Source: a virus. From it: 64,000 nucleotides of DNA. The DNA is taken from the IMG/VR virus record IMGVR_UViG_3300002835_000131, positions 1 through 64,000 of that record. The stretch is one strand, 5' to 3'. The position numbers and the translations under genes were made by a program. Positions 5,770 through 11,845 of the stretch are shown here, piece after piece. Below the pieces are notes generated by a model. The model was not told where the DNA came from, did not search any database, and worked only from the letters and a program-made list of their open reading frames with translations. Position 1 is the stretch's first letter, and every line of letters begins with the position of its first letter.

Positions 5770-5789
5770 GATATAAAGAAAAATAAGAT

Positions 5790-5951
5790 ATGGCAACGGA
5801 TAAAGAAAAATTAGACATTATTAAAAACACATTAACAGCAGTATTAGAATCTGATGTAATAGTAGATAATAATAATTCAGATGCATTTAAATTTGGTTAC
5901 TTGAAAGGTACCATTAATACAATAATTGAGTTTATAAACGAACAACAGTAA
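5790..5951 (+). CDS. Very small early protein, 53 aa
   Basis: ATG at 5790 (AAATAAGATATG), TAA at 5949-5951. Helical protein beginning MATDKEKLDIIKNTLTAVLE and ending in KGTINTIIEFINEQQ. No family is recognised. First gene of a three-gene unit behind P15. Confidence 0.6.
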   Translation: MATDKEKLDIIKNTLTAVLESDVIVDNNNSDAFKFGYLKGTINTIIEFINEQQ

Positions 5952-5956
5952 ACAAC

Positions 5957-6025
5957 ATGGTAGCATTTTTATTAATAGTAGCAATACTATATTTAGCCTC
6001 AATTAATAATAAAATTAAACACTAA
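5957..6025 (+). CDS. Tiny membrane peptide, 22 aa
   Basis: ATG at 5957 five nt after the preceding stop. The product MVAFLLIVAILYLASINNKI.. is one hydrophobic helix followed by a short basic tail. It is supported by position and composition only, so it may be spurious. Confidence 0.4.
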   Translation: MVAFLLIVAILYLASINNKIKH

Positions 6026-6037
6026 AACCGCAATAAC

Positions 6038-6148
6038 ATGTCAGACATCGGAATCGACTTTAGCATCACGTTAATACTTACTATGGTAGTATTGGTTGTT
6101 GGAACAGAATTAATTGACCGTTATAAACAATATAAACGAGTTAAATAG
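6038..6148 (+). CDS. Small single-pass membrane protein, 36 aa
   Basis: ATG at 6038, TAG at 6146-6148. Residues about 8-24 (FSITLILTMVVLVVGTE) form one transmembrane helix, followed by a basic tail (DRYKQYKRVK). It pairs with the preceding membrane peptide at the end of the early block. Function unknown. Confidence 0.5.
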   Translation: MSDIGIDFSITLILTMVVLVVGTELIDRYKQYKRVK

Positions 6149-6579
6149 TATTTTATATCATATCTTATGGGTGGGTCGATAATCTCGATCCCCCTTTTCT
6201 TGTTTTGTGTGGGTTACATCCCCTATCTGTTTGCGGTATATATACGGTATATGTACGGAGGTAGTGCGGTGGAAATGCGTGCGTTGTTATCCATCGATGT
6301 GTACGTGGTATGGAAGAAAGAAGGTGATGTAAAAACAGCAAGTAAACGTATACTGCGCGCGGAGCGTATATATTGATATACAACCACTACCTACCATACC
6401 ACTAACACGCATTAACACCGCTATATTCCGCCCATATCCCGCCTATAAACGACGAACAATTGTAAAATGCATAATGCGCAATTCCATATAGCTCCTTTGG
6501 TATAACCGGCTAAAGGCCGGAAATAACTTAGAAGTATAATTTTTCACATCGATGCAAATATATACCTATATACCTTAAG
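6149..6579 (+). other. GC-richer stretch without a convincing gene
   Basis: This stretch is clearly richer in G and C than its surroundings and contains motifs rare elsewhere in the window (GCGCGCGG, CGCCCATATCCCGCC). One frame is open at 6167-6376 (69 residues, hydrophobic N-terminal half MGGSIISIPLFLFCVGYIPY, basic C-terminal half), but it lacks the usual start context and its promoter. I do not call it a gene. A hairpin lies at 6506-6520. The stretch could be an acquired segment, an untranslated RNA or a replication element. Confidence 0.5.
6506..6520 (+). other. GC-rich hairpin upstream of promoter P16
   Basis: CCGGC (6506-6510) and GCCGG (6516-6520) form a stem with the loop TAAAG. An alternative pairing of CCTTT with AAAGG is also possible. 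It is followed by a run ending in TATAATTTTTC and could terminate transcription. Confidence 0.5.
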
Positions 6580-6611
6580 TTTGGCTCACCAGGATAAGGA
6601 TGTTATATTTA
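6580..6611 (+). promoter_or_regulatory. Bacteroidota-type promoter P16
   Basis: TTTG at 6580-6583, 20-nt spacer, TATATTTA at 6604-6611. It serves the DUF932 gene at 6658 through the conserved AAGTTAAACAAGTTAAAAAA leader. Confidence 0.85.
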
Positions 6612-6657
6612 AGATGTTAAAAAAGATATAAGTTAAACAAGTTAAAAAATAAAGGTT

Positions 6658-7458
6658 ATGTTAGACATTAAAAACATGGATTTCATCGATAAGTCGGAAA
6701 TCAAAACAAGAGCAAATTCAATTTTCACAACTACCGGTTCACCTAGTACTTCAGATAAGTACGCTCACATCTCAACCGAAAAAATTATTGACGATATGGA
6801 GTTATTAGGATGGGGTGTGGTTGATGCAAAACAAGTTAAGGCGCGTAAGAGTGTAGGATATCAAAAACACTTAGTTGTGTTTAGAAATCCAGAAATTGTA
6901 ATTGATGGAGCAGACGGTGACACAGTTTTTCCTCAAATATTACTTACCAATTCACACGACGGTAAAAATGCATTTACATTCACAGCCGGTTTATTTAGAA
7001 TGATTTGTGAAAATGGTTTAGTGGTTTGTAATCAAGAATTCGAGAACCTAAAAATTAGACACTACGGATATGATTTTGAGGAACTAGAAAAAACCATTAA
7101 TACAATGGTAGAAAAGTTACCGTTAACTGTTGAATCAATGAACCGCTTTAAAACCACGGTTTTGAATTCAAACCAAATGCTTGATTTTGCTAAACGCGCA
7201 TTGAATTCCAGATTTACTGATAGTGAATTAGAGCATATCACCATCGATTTAAATGACTTATTAACTCCATCACGTGAGGAAGATAAGGGTAATGACATGT
7301 GGTCAGTGTTTAATACAGTTCAGGAAAAGTTAACACATGGGTTATTTAATTACGCTTACGGTTCTAAAAATCGTAAGGCACGTAAAATTAAGAACTTCAA
7401 TAAGGACATGGAGTTAAACAATAAGTTATATCAATTAGCAAACGAATTCGTTAATTAA
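6658..7458 (+). CDS. DUF932 (phage/plasmid-like TIGR03299) protein
   Basis: 266 aa, the usual length of the family. Diagnostic motifs are LLTNSHDGKNAFTF (residues about 96-109) and AGLFRMICENGLVVCNQ (about 111-127). DUF932 proteins are common on phages and plasmids, often near replication or recombination genes. Their biochemical role is not established. It has its own promoter (P16) and stands between the early block and the tRNA region. Confidence 0.85.
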   Translation: MLDIKNMDFIDKSEIKTRANSIFTTTGSPSTSDKYAHISTEKIIDDMELLGWGVVDAKQVKARKSVGYQKHLVVFRNPEIVIDGADGDTVFPQILLTNSHDGKNAFTFTAGLFRMICENGLVVCNQEFENLKIRHYGYDFEELEKTINTMVEKLPLTVESMNRFKTTVLNSNQMLDFAKRALNSRFTDSELEHITIDLNDLLTPSREEDKGNDMWSVFNTVQEKLTHGLFNYAYGSKNRKARKIKNFNKDMELNNKLYQLANEFVN

Positions 7459-7520
7459 TGGCGAGTTCGTATATATGTATATTAGTAGATAGGTATACAC
7501 AAAATTAGCGCGCGAGAACT

Positions 7521-8012
7521 ATGGGAAGTTATAAAACCAATAAACAAGTATTAAAAAAATTAACTGTTGAAGAAGCACAAGCCTTTATTCCGGTTAGTAT
7601 GGAAAACTCTGATGAGTTAGAAAATGCTTATTTTTATACTATGGTTCCTTTAGGTAATGGTTGGGATGAAATAAATTATTATACTAATCGAAATACTCAA
7701 ACTTGGAGACAAGGTAAACATAATAGTTGGATTTATATTTTATCTAATAAAACAATACCTGGTCTTTATAAAATTGGTCACACAACAAAACATCCTGATG
7801 AGCGGGCTAAAGAAATTTCACGATCAACTGGTGTACCAATTCCATTTGAAGTTGAATGGGCGTTTGACTGTTTTGATTCTGATAGGTTAGAAGTAGAAAT
7901 TCACAGAGCATTAGACTCGTTTAGATATTCATCAAATAAAGAATTTTTTGAAATATCTTTAAATGAAGCAAAAGAAACTATAAGGAAACTTGGCTCTGCA
8001 TATAGGAGTTAG
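7521..8012 (+). CDS. T5orf172-domain (GIY-YIG-like) protein
   Basis: 163 aa. Residues about 73-150 carry the T5orf172 domain: SWIYILSNKTIPGLYKIGHT (the GIY/YIG equivalent), DERAKEISRSTGVPIPFEVE and a C-terminal EIHRAL..FR segment. The fold is that of GIY-YIG nucleases, and family members are found in phages, often alone or fused to DNA-binding domains. The N-terminal 70 residues are not assigned. No promoter of the common type precedes it. Its last codons contain the CTTG of promoter P23. Confidence 0.8.
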   Translation: MGSYKTNKQVLKKLTVEEAQAFIPVSMENSDELENAYFYTMVPLGNGWDEINYYTNRNTQTWRQGKHNSWIYILSNKTIPGLYKIGHTTKHPDERAKEISRSTGVPIPFEVEWAFDCFDSDRLEVEIHRALDSFRYSSNKEFFEISLNEAKETIRKLGSAYRS

Positions 8013-8020
8013 TATATTTA
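7989..8020 (+). promoter_or_regulatory. Bacteroidota-type promoter P23 (CTTG variant)
   Basis: CTTG at 7989-7992 inside the end of the T5orf172 gene, 20-nt spacer, TATATTTA at 8013-8020. It serves the lipoprotein at 8065 and possibly the tRNA cluster. Confidence 0.7.
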
Positions 8021-8064
8021 TAATACGATAAATTAAACAAATAAAAACCAATAAAAAAAAGAAG

Positions 8065-8217
8065 ATGAAAAATCTAATTGCAATCGCGGCTTTAGCTGCA
8101 ATCGTTTTGACTTCATGTCAATTTAACTCAACAAAAGAAACTACAACTACAGATTCAACTGCTGTTGATTCAACAGTAGTAGTAGATTCAGTATCTGTTG
8201 ATACAGTAACTAAGTAA
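8065..8217 (+). CDS. Small lipoprotein, 50 aa
   Basis: ATG at 8065, TAA at 8215-8217. MKNLIAIAALAAIVLTSC is a lipoprotein signal peptide with the lipobox LTSC (Cys18). The mature part is a low-complexity Thr/Val/Ser/Asp tail (TVVVDSVSVDTVTK), typical of the small Bacteroidota lipoproteins. Probably exported to the envelope. Preceded by promoter P23 and followed nine nt later by tRNA-Thr. Confidence 0.75.
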   Translation: MKNLIAIAALAAIVLTSCQFNSTKETTTTDSTAVDSTVVVDSVSVDTVTK

Positions 8218-8225
8218 TTAGTTAC

Positions 8226-8298
<73 letters not shown>

Positions 8299-8333
8299 CC
8301 CGGATTCATATAAATCGAGCGCAAAACCAATTG

Positions 8334-8405
8334 CTCCTTAGGTAGAAATATATGAATAAACAACCCGTCACGGTATGTTCATAGAACAGGAGTGAACTAA
8401 GGAGA
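8334..8405 (+). ncRNA. Structured, tRNA-sized RNA element inside the tRNA cluster
   Basis: CTCCTTAG (8334-8341) pairs with CTAAGGAG (8397-8404). Nested inside are TATGAA (8351-8356) with TTCATA (8378-8383) and CCG (8365-8367) with CGG (8371-8373). The outer helix plus the next A gives a 72-nt unit, the size of a tRNA with an acceptor-like stem, but no canonical D-arm or TTCRA T-loop is visible. It could be a decayed tRNA or an unrelated structured RNA. Confidence 0.5.
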
Positions 8406-8409
8406 AAAT

Positions 8410-8529
8410 AGTTAGGTGGCGGAATAGTAGACGCAACAGGTAAGTTAACGGAATTATTAATTCCATAAGGCCATTAATTCCGAGATGTAAGAGAAATACA
8501 TCATACAGGTTCAAATCCTGTCCTAACTA
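8410..8529 (+). tRNA. Abnormal class II tRNA (Leu/Ser-like), 120 nt with enlarged anticodon region
   Basis: Acceptor AGTTAGG/CCTAACT (8410-8416 / 8522-8528), TG and a D-arm with GCG/CGC and the Leu-like AATAGTAGA, long variable arm GATGTA/TACATC (8484-8489 / 8497-8502), and T-arm ACAGG-TTCAAAT-CCTGT (8505-8521). Between D-arm and variable arm lie 48 nt instead of 17. They fold into AT-rich hairpins (for example CGGAATTA/TAATTCCG) and contain no clear 7-nt anticodon loop. An insertion or intron of about 31 nt is implied. The identity cannot be read safely. Leu is the best guess. Confidence 0.7.
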
Positions 8530-8534
8530 CATAT

Positions 8535-8606
8535 TGCGGAATAGAGCAGTGGTAGCTCGCTAGGCTCATAACCTAGAGGTCATAGGTTCGAGTCCTATTT
8601 CCGCTA
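8535..8606 (+). tRNA. tRNA-Met (CAT)
   Basis: Acceptor GCGGAA/TTCCGC with a T-T mismatch at the first pair, D-arm GAGC/GCTC, anticodon stem CTAGG/CCTAG with loop CTCATAA, T-arm ATAGG-TTCGAGT-CCTAT. Anticodon CAT could also be tRNA-Ile2 if modified to lysidine. The weak first pair is a feature of initiator tRNAs. Confidence 0.9.
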
Positions 8607-8614
8607 CTAAATGT

Positions 8615-8648
8615 ACTTGTAAGCATACCGTAAGATCTGCTTACAGGT
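8615..8648 (+). other. 10-bp hairpin between tRNA-Met and tRNA-Ser
   Basis: ACTTGTAAGC (8615-8624) pairs with GCTTACAGGT (8639-8648) in ten pairs, one of them G-T, around a 14-nt loop, followed by CTTTCTT. It may be a terminator, a processing signal or a remnant of a further tRNA. Confidence 0.6.
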
Positions 8649-8658
8649 CTTTCTTGGA

Positions 8659-8743
8659 GGAAGGTTGGCAGAGTGGTCGATTGCGGCAGTCTTGAAAACT
8701 GTTGTACTGTAAGGTACCGTAGGTTCGAATCCTACATCTTCCG
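8659..8743 (+). tRNA. tRNA-Ser (TGA)
   Basis: Acceptor GGAAGGT/ATCTTCC (8659-8665 / 8736-8742, one G-T pair), anticodon stem CAGT/ACTG with loop CTTGAAA (anticodon TGA), long variable arm TACTGTAAGGTA, T-arm GTAGG-TTCGAAT-CCTAC. Discriminator G at 8743. Confidence 0.95.
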
Positions 8744-8748
8744 CTTCT

Positions 8749-8819
8749 TACCCTTTCGTCTAATGGCAGGACAATTGGTTTTGGTCCAATTAATCGAGGT
8801 TCGAGTCCTTGAGGGGTAA
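8749..8819 (+). tRNA. tRNA-Gln (TTG)
   Basis: Acceptor TACCCTT/AGGGGTA (8749-8755 / 8812-8818), anticodon stem ATTGG/CCAAT with loop TTTTGGT (anticodon TTG), T-arm CGAGG-TTCGAGT-CCTTG. Discriminator A at 8819. Confidence 0.93.
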
Positions 8820-8853
8820 CTGTTCTTTGATATATTGGTAGTATTAAAATCAT

Positions 8854-8859
8854 AAGGAG
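8854..8859 (+). promoter_or_regulatory. Shine-Dalgarno sequence AAGGAG
   Basis: AAGGAG eight nt before the ATG at 8868. It is notable because most genes in this window have no Shine-Dalgarno sequence. Confidence 0.6.
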
Positions 8860-8867
8860 ACAAACAA

Positions 8868-9182
8868 ATGGAAACATTATCATTTATTTTAGGAATGTCC
8901 TCAGTAGTGGTTATCGCAATTGCGGTAGTTGCTGTTATAGGATTTTTTAAGGTTAGAAGTGTTGAAAAACAATTTAACGAATACAGACAAAACTTTACTG
9001 TTGGGTTTGATATGAGAATAAAAGATATTCACGATAGTATACATCAGGTAAATGATCAATTACATCGTAGAATTGATAACACAGAAAGAGAAGTTTTTTC
9101 CCAATTAGACTCTCGATTAGATAAATTGGAAACTAAATTAACAGACACAATTAAAAATGGTTGTGAACCTGTTAGAAAATAA
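8868..9182 (+). CDS. Membrane-anchored coiled-coil protein, 104 aa
   Basis: Residues about 5-27 (SFILGMSSVVVIAIAVVAVI) form one N-terminal transmembrane helix. The rest is a long amphipathic helix (SVEKQFNEYRQNF ... LDSRLDKLETKLTD). Topology suggests an inner-membrane anchor with a coiled-coil domain on one side. It lies between tRNA-Gln and tRNA-Glu, just before the lysis genes, and is one of few genes with a Shine-Dalgarno sequence. Function unknown. Confidence 0.7.
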   Translation: METLSFILGMSSVVVIAIAVVAVIGFFKVRSVEKQFNEYRQNFTVGFDMRIKDIHDSIHQVNDQLHRRIDNTEREVFSQLDSRLDKLETKLTDTIKNGCEPVRK

Positions 9183-9227
9183 ATTAACAAGTAAATAAAT
9201 TAAACCCACTACCAATATATTAAGAAC

Positions 9228-9299
9228 GCTCGGTTCGTCTAGGGGTTAGGACAGGAGATTTTCATTCTTCAAACAGGGGTTCGATTCCCCTACCGAGTA
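9228..9299 (+). tRNA. tRNA-Glu (TTC)
   Basis: Acceptor GCTCGGT/ACCGAGT (first pair G-T), D-loop with GGGGTTAGGAC, anticodon loop TTTTCAT with anticodon TTC, T-arm AGGGG-TTCGATT-CCCCT. Discriminator A at 9299. Confidence 0.94.
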
Positions 9300-9302
9300 C
9301 CA

Positions 9303-9345
9303 TATTTATCATAAAATAGGTTGTCGTCAATTAGTTATATTTATC
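9303..9345 (+). promoter_or_regulatory. Candidate late promoter, two TATTTATC boxes
   Basis: TATTTATC occurs at 9303-9310 and 9338-9345, upstream of the lysis cassette. It is one base from the TATTTATA motif seen before other late units. Confidence 0.4.
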
Positions 9346-9365
9346 TTTAAATAATTAAAACGATA

Positions 9366-9614
9366 ATGAAAAATATTATAACCTGGTTAGGTGGTCTTTT
9401 CAAAGATGAAAAAGGCACACCGTCTTCTAAGAGATTCGTAGGAATCTTATGCGCAATAACACTATGTATTACTATGTACTCTAATTCATTTACAGAGGCT
9501 CATTTTGCTCCTTCTAAAGAATTAGTTGATGCTGTTGCGTTACTTGCATTCGGATGTTTAGGTCTTGCATCTGTAGATAAAATTTGGGGTAAGAAAAAAG
9601 AAGGAGAAGAATAA
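9366..9614 (+). CDS. Holin-like membrane protein, 82 aa
   Basis: Residues about 23-42 (SKRFVGILCAITLCITMYSN) and about 54-74 (LVDAVALLAFGCLGLASVDKIW) are two transmembrane helices separated by a short loop, with charged ends (GKKKEGEE). The motif GTPSSKRFVGI and the two-helix layout are common in small holin-like proteins of phages. Holins make inner-membrane holes that time lysis. It heads a cluster ending with an M15 endolysin. Its stop overlaps the next start by one nt (TAATG). Confidence 0.7.
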   Translation: MKNIITWLGGLFKDEKGTPSSKRFVGILCAITLCITMYSNSFTEAHFAPSKELVDAVALLAFGCLGLASVDKIWGKKKEGEE

Positions 9615-9901
9615 TGGCAGCACCTAAAAAAACAGAAATTAAAGTTCCTTCAGCAATGCCTGTATCTTTTGAGCAGTTTAGTAAAGATCCTGTAAAAGGT
9701 TTATTATTTATTGTATTAGTAGCTATTGGGTATTTATATGTAGATGGTAAGATGAATTATACTCAGCAAATAGATAAATATAATACAGAAGTAATTATGT
9801 TAAATCAAAAAGTTGATAAGTTAACAGAACATATTAGAAAAAGCGATTCAACTTTAGGATATATGATTTCAAAAGTTGAAATGTTACAAATAATAAAATG
9901 A
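9614..9901 (+). CDS. Single-pass membrane coiled-coil protein of the lysis cassette, 95 aa
   Basis: After an N-terminal cytoplasmic part, residues about 29-43 (GLLFIVLVAIGYLYV) span the membrane. The C-terminal 50 residues are a periplasmic-type coiled coil (YNTEVIMLNQKVDKLTEHIR). This is the layout of an inner-membrane spanin (Rz-like) or a holin regulator. Coupled by TAATG upstream and by a 4-nt ATGA overlap downstream. Confidence 0.6.
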   Translation: MAAPKKTEIKVPSAMPVSFEQFSKDPVKGLLFIVLVAIGYLYVDGKMNYTQQIDKYNTEVIMLNQKVDKLTEHIRKSDSTLGYMISKVEMLQIIK

Positions 9902-10224
9902 GAATAGCTATTATATTTATATTTTTAATGACCGCTGTTTTGGCTCAATCACCAAAAGTAGTAGATCCTAAAGAAAAAGAGTTAGATGCTCTTATGTTAA
10001 AATCTCAAAACAGGTTAAAGAAGATTAATGTGCTTACAAAGCAAATCGATAAGATGTCTTCGAGCAAGGTAAATGGGATGAAGGAAAGTATAGAAACATT
10101 ACAAGAAGAAAAAACACAATTAAAAAATGAACTACAAGAAACTAAGGCTATTGTTGAGTATAACTCTCCTGATAAGTCTATCCCATTCAGCCTTGAGCCA
10201 ATCGTATCCGACTCAACGAATTGA
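9898..10224 (+). CDS. Secreted coiled-coil protein of the lysis cassette, 108 aa
   Basis: MRIAIIFIFLMTAVLAQ is a cleavable signal peptide. Residues about 25-80 form a long coiled coil (LKKINVLTKQIDKM ... EKTQLKNELQETK). No lipobox is present. Its last 98 nt are also read in another frame as the start of the gene at 10127. An envelope-bridging role with its neighbours is likely from context. Confidence 0.6.
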   Translation: MRIAIIFIFLMTAVLAQSPKVVDPKEKELDALMLKSQNRLKKINVLTKQIDKMSSSKVNGMKESIETLQEEKTQLKNELQETKAIVEYNSPDKSIPFSLEPIVSDSTN

Positions 10225-10573
10225 GGGTAAGGATACTGTTGTTGTAATGACTAAGAAGCAAGCAGAGAATATCAATATCGTATTTAAAAATACCAAGACT
10301 CAGATTGATAAACTTAAGATAGAGATTGACTCTATTACTAAGATTAAGCCTACCTTAGTCAGAGATACTATTTATAAGCGTGGTTCTATTTTAATTCCTA
10401 ATGGGAACTATTTGCTTTATAACTTTAATGAGTCAGAGAATAGATATGAACTAGACCCTAACTCTGTTATAGCTGCTAAAGGTACAGATGATGAGGCTAC
10501 TACTAAAAAAGATGTAGTCATTACTACTATAGGATTTGTCACTATATTTTCTTTATTTATTTTATTATTATAA
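10127..10573 (+). CDS. Signal peptide plus C-terminal transmembrane protein (unimolecular-spanin-like), 148 aa
   Basis: MNYKKLRLLLSITLLISL.. is a signal peptide cut near SHSALSQ. The middle contains a coiled coil (INIVFKNTKTQIDKLKIEID) and a small beta region. The C-terminus (DVVITTIGFVTIFSLFILLL) is a transmembrane helix. Exported N-terminus plus C-terminal inner-membrane anchor is the topology of u-spanins, which disrupt the outer membrane, although here the N-terminal lipobox is missing. The start overlaps the preceding gene by 98 nt in a different frame, and the endolysin follows after three nt. Confidence 0.6.
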   Translation: MNYKKLRLLLSITLLISLSHSALSQSYPTQRIEGKDTVVVMTKKQAENINIVFKNTKTQIDKLKIEIDSITKIKPTLVRDTIYKRGSILIPNGNYLLYNFNESENRYELDPNSVIAAKGTDDEATTKKDVVITTIGFVTIFSLFILLL

Positions 10574-10576
10574 CTT

Positions 10577-11047
10577 ATGCAATTATCAAAGTATTTCACA
10601 TTAGCTGAATTAACTCCTTCGGGAACAGCAAAACGTTTAGGTATTAAAAATGATCCAACTCCTGCACATTTAGAGTGCTTAAAAGGATTATCAGTTAATG
10701 TATTAGACAAAGTAAGAGAACATTTTGGAAAACCAATTTGGGTTTCTTCAGGTTACCGTTCTAAAGCATTAAACGAAGTTACACCAGGTTCTAGTGCTAC
10801 ATCACAACATTGTTCAGGTGAAGCAGCTGATTTAGATCAAGATGGTAGAGGTACAGGTGTATCTAACAAAATGGTATTCGATTATATCAAGGATCATTTG
10901 AATTTTGATCAATTAATTTACGAGTACGGAACTGATGCTAATCCTGATTGGGTTCATGTTAGCTGGGAATCTACAGGTAAACAAAGAAAGCAAGTATTAC
11001 GTTGTACTAGAGTAAACGGTAAACCAGTTTATACACCATACAAGTAA
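10577..11047 (+). CDS. Peptidase M15 endolysin
   Basis: 156 aa, the length of the M15A family. MQLSKYFTLAELT is the usual opening. Zinc ligands are in SQHCSGEAADLD (His about 78, Asp about 85) and WVHVSW (His about 126), with WVSSGYRS before them. M15 enzymes cleave the D-Ala-containing peptides of peptidoglycan, and M15A proteins are frequent endolysins in phages of Bacteroidota. No signal peptide is present, so it needs the holin-like protein encoded upstream. Confidence 0.88.
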   Translation: MQLSKYFTLAELTPSGTAKRLGIKNDPTPAHLECLKGLSVNVLDKVREHFGKPIWVSSGYRSKALNEVTPGSSATSQHCSGEAADLDQDGRGTGVSNKMVFDYIKDHLNFDQLIYEYGTDANPDWVHVSWESTGKQRKQVLRCTRVNGKPVYTPYK

Positions 11048-11058
11048 TTTAATTACAG

Positions 11059-11090
11059 CTTGGCATCATGACCACTCTTTATTATATATC
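11059..11090 (+). promoter_or_regulatory. Bacteroidota-type promoter P17 (variant), leaderless configuration
   Basis: CTTG at 11059-11062, 20-nt spacer, TATATATC at 11083-11090. The ATG at 11097 is only six nt after the box, so the mRNA would start at or next to the start codon. Confidence 0.65.
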
Positions 11091-11096
11091 AGGAGT

Positions 11097-11537
11097 ATGG
11101 ACATAGATAAAGTATTTAATTCATTTAATGATGGAGAGTTTCAGGAGGCTATAAAAGATCTCAGGGACACTCCATCTTATTGGATTGGTATGTTTAAAAA
11201 ACTAATACACAATTATAATAGTGGTTATCAATATTTCATGAAAAATCTTTTAGACTCACTAGAAGATGAACACGACATAGATAAGGAAAAAGTAAAAGAC
11301 ACAGTTGAATACTTAACTTATTCTATAGCATACTCATATATTAAAAGACTTGATATTACCGATTTATCCCACGTATATTACATTACCTTAGCAACTGACG
11401 ATATGCTGTTGACTAGTGTTAAACGTTGTTTATACTACTTTGAATCAATAGAGAGATATGAAGATTGTGCTTATCTAAAATCAATTGAAACAGAAGTAAA
11501 CAAAATTCTCCTAAAGTTTGGCTCCCCAAGTAAATAA
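11097..11537 (+). CDS. Hypothetical helical protein, 146 aa
   Basis: No family is recognised. Begins MDIDKVFNSFNDGEFQEAIK and is helical throughout, with Tyr-rich segments. AGGAG lies directly before the ATG, but promoter P17 places the transcript start at the ATG, so that sequence may not be in the mRNA. The 3' end of the gene contains the TTTG of promoter P18. Confidence 0.6.
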   Translation: MDIDKVFNSFNDGEFQEAIKDLRDTPSYWIGMFKKLIHNYNSGYQYFMKNLLDSLEDEHDIDKEKVKDTVEYLTYSIAYSYIKRLDITDLSHVYYITLATDDMLLTSVKRCLYYFESIERYEDCAYLKSIETEVNKILLKFGSPSK

Positions 11538-11548
11538 CATTATATTTT
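11517..11548 (+). promoter_or_regulatory. Bacteroidota-type promoter P18 inside a gene end
   Basis: TTTG at 11517-11520 within the last codons of the preceding gene, 20-nt spacer, TATATTTT followed by G (11541-11548), the best match in the window to TAnnTTTG. It produces a leader of about 90 nt before the gene at 11647. Confidence 0.8.
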
Positions 11549-11633
11549 GAATACGGGTTTTAAGGATTAAGAGAGATAGGGAATAAGAACGAAACAAGAA
11601 CAAGAAAAGCACCTAGAGAATAAAATGGGTGGT

Positions 11634-11641
11634 TATAAATA
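11634..11641 (+). promoter_or_regulatory. Candidate late promoter TATAAATA
   Basis: An exact match to the T4 late promoter box. The ATG at 11647 is five nt downstream. Confidence 0.5.
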
Positions 11642-11646
11642 AACAT

Positions 11647-11844
11647 ATGAGAAATAGAGAAATTTTTAATAGGAAATTAGAGAACTTAGAGTCTAATTTA
11701 ACTAAAATGTCTTACTTATTAAGACGCCAAGGAACTAAAGATGAGTATGATGACATGATCACATCTTGTAGAGATTTAATTGAACAGATGAAATCATATA
11801 TTAATATGGAACCTGTTACACCTAATGAAATCAATAAGTACTAA
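11647..11844 (+). CDS. Small helical protein, 65 aa
   Basis: No family is recognised. MRNREIFNRKLENLESNLTK opens a coiled-coil-like helix. The ATG at 11647 is preferred to an in-frame GTG at 11629 because the GTG overlaps the TATAAATA box. The stop is one nt before the ATG of the HD gene, so the two are probably translationally coupled. Confidence 0.55.
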   Translation: MRNREIFNRKLENLESNLTKMSYLLRRQGTKDEYDDMITSCRDLIEQMKSYINMEPVTPNEINKY

Positions 11845-11845
11845 T

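Noticed and set aside
6167-6376. 69-aa membrane-protein-like frame in the GC-rich stretch
   Set aside because: Hydrophobic half is suggestive, but it lacks the promoter and AAAGATATG context of all neighbours and its base composition is different. Kept only as a remark in the region entry.
6165-6383. Reverse-strand open frame of 72 codons
   Set aside because: Shadows the + strand frame in the GC-rich stretch, has no promoter or start context, and every supported gene is on the + strand.
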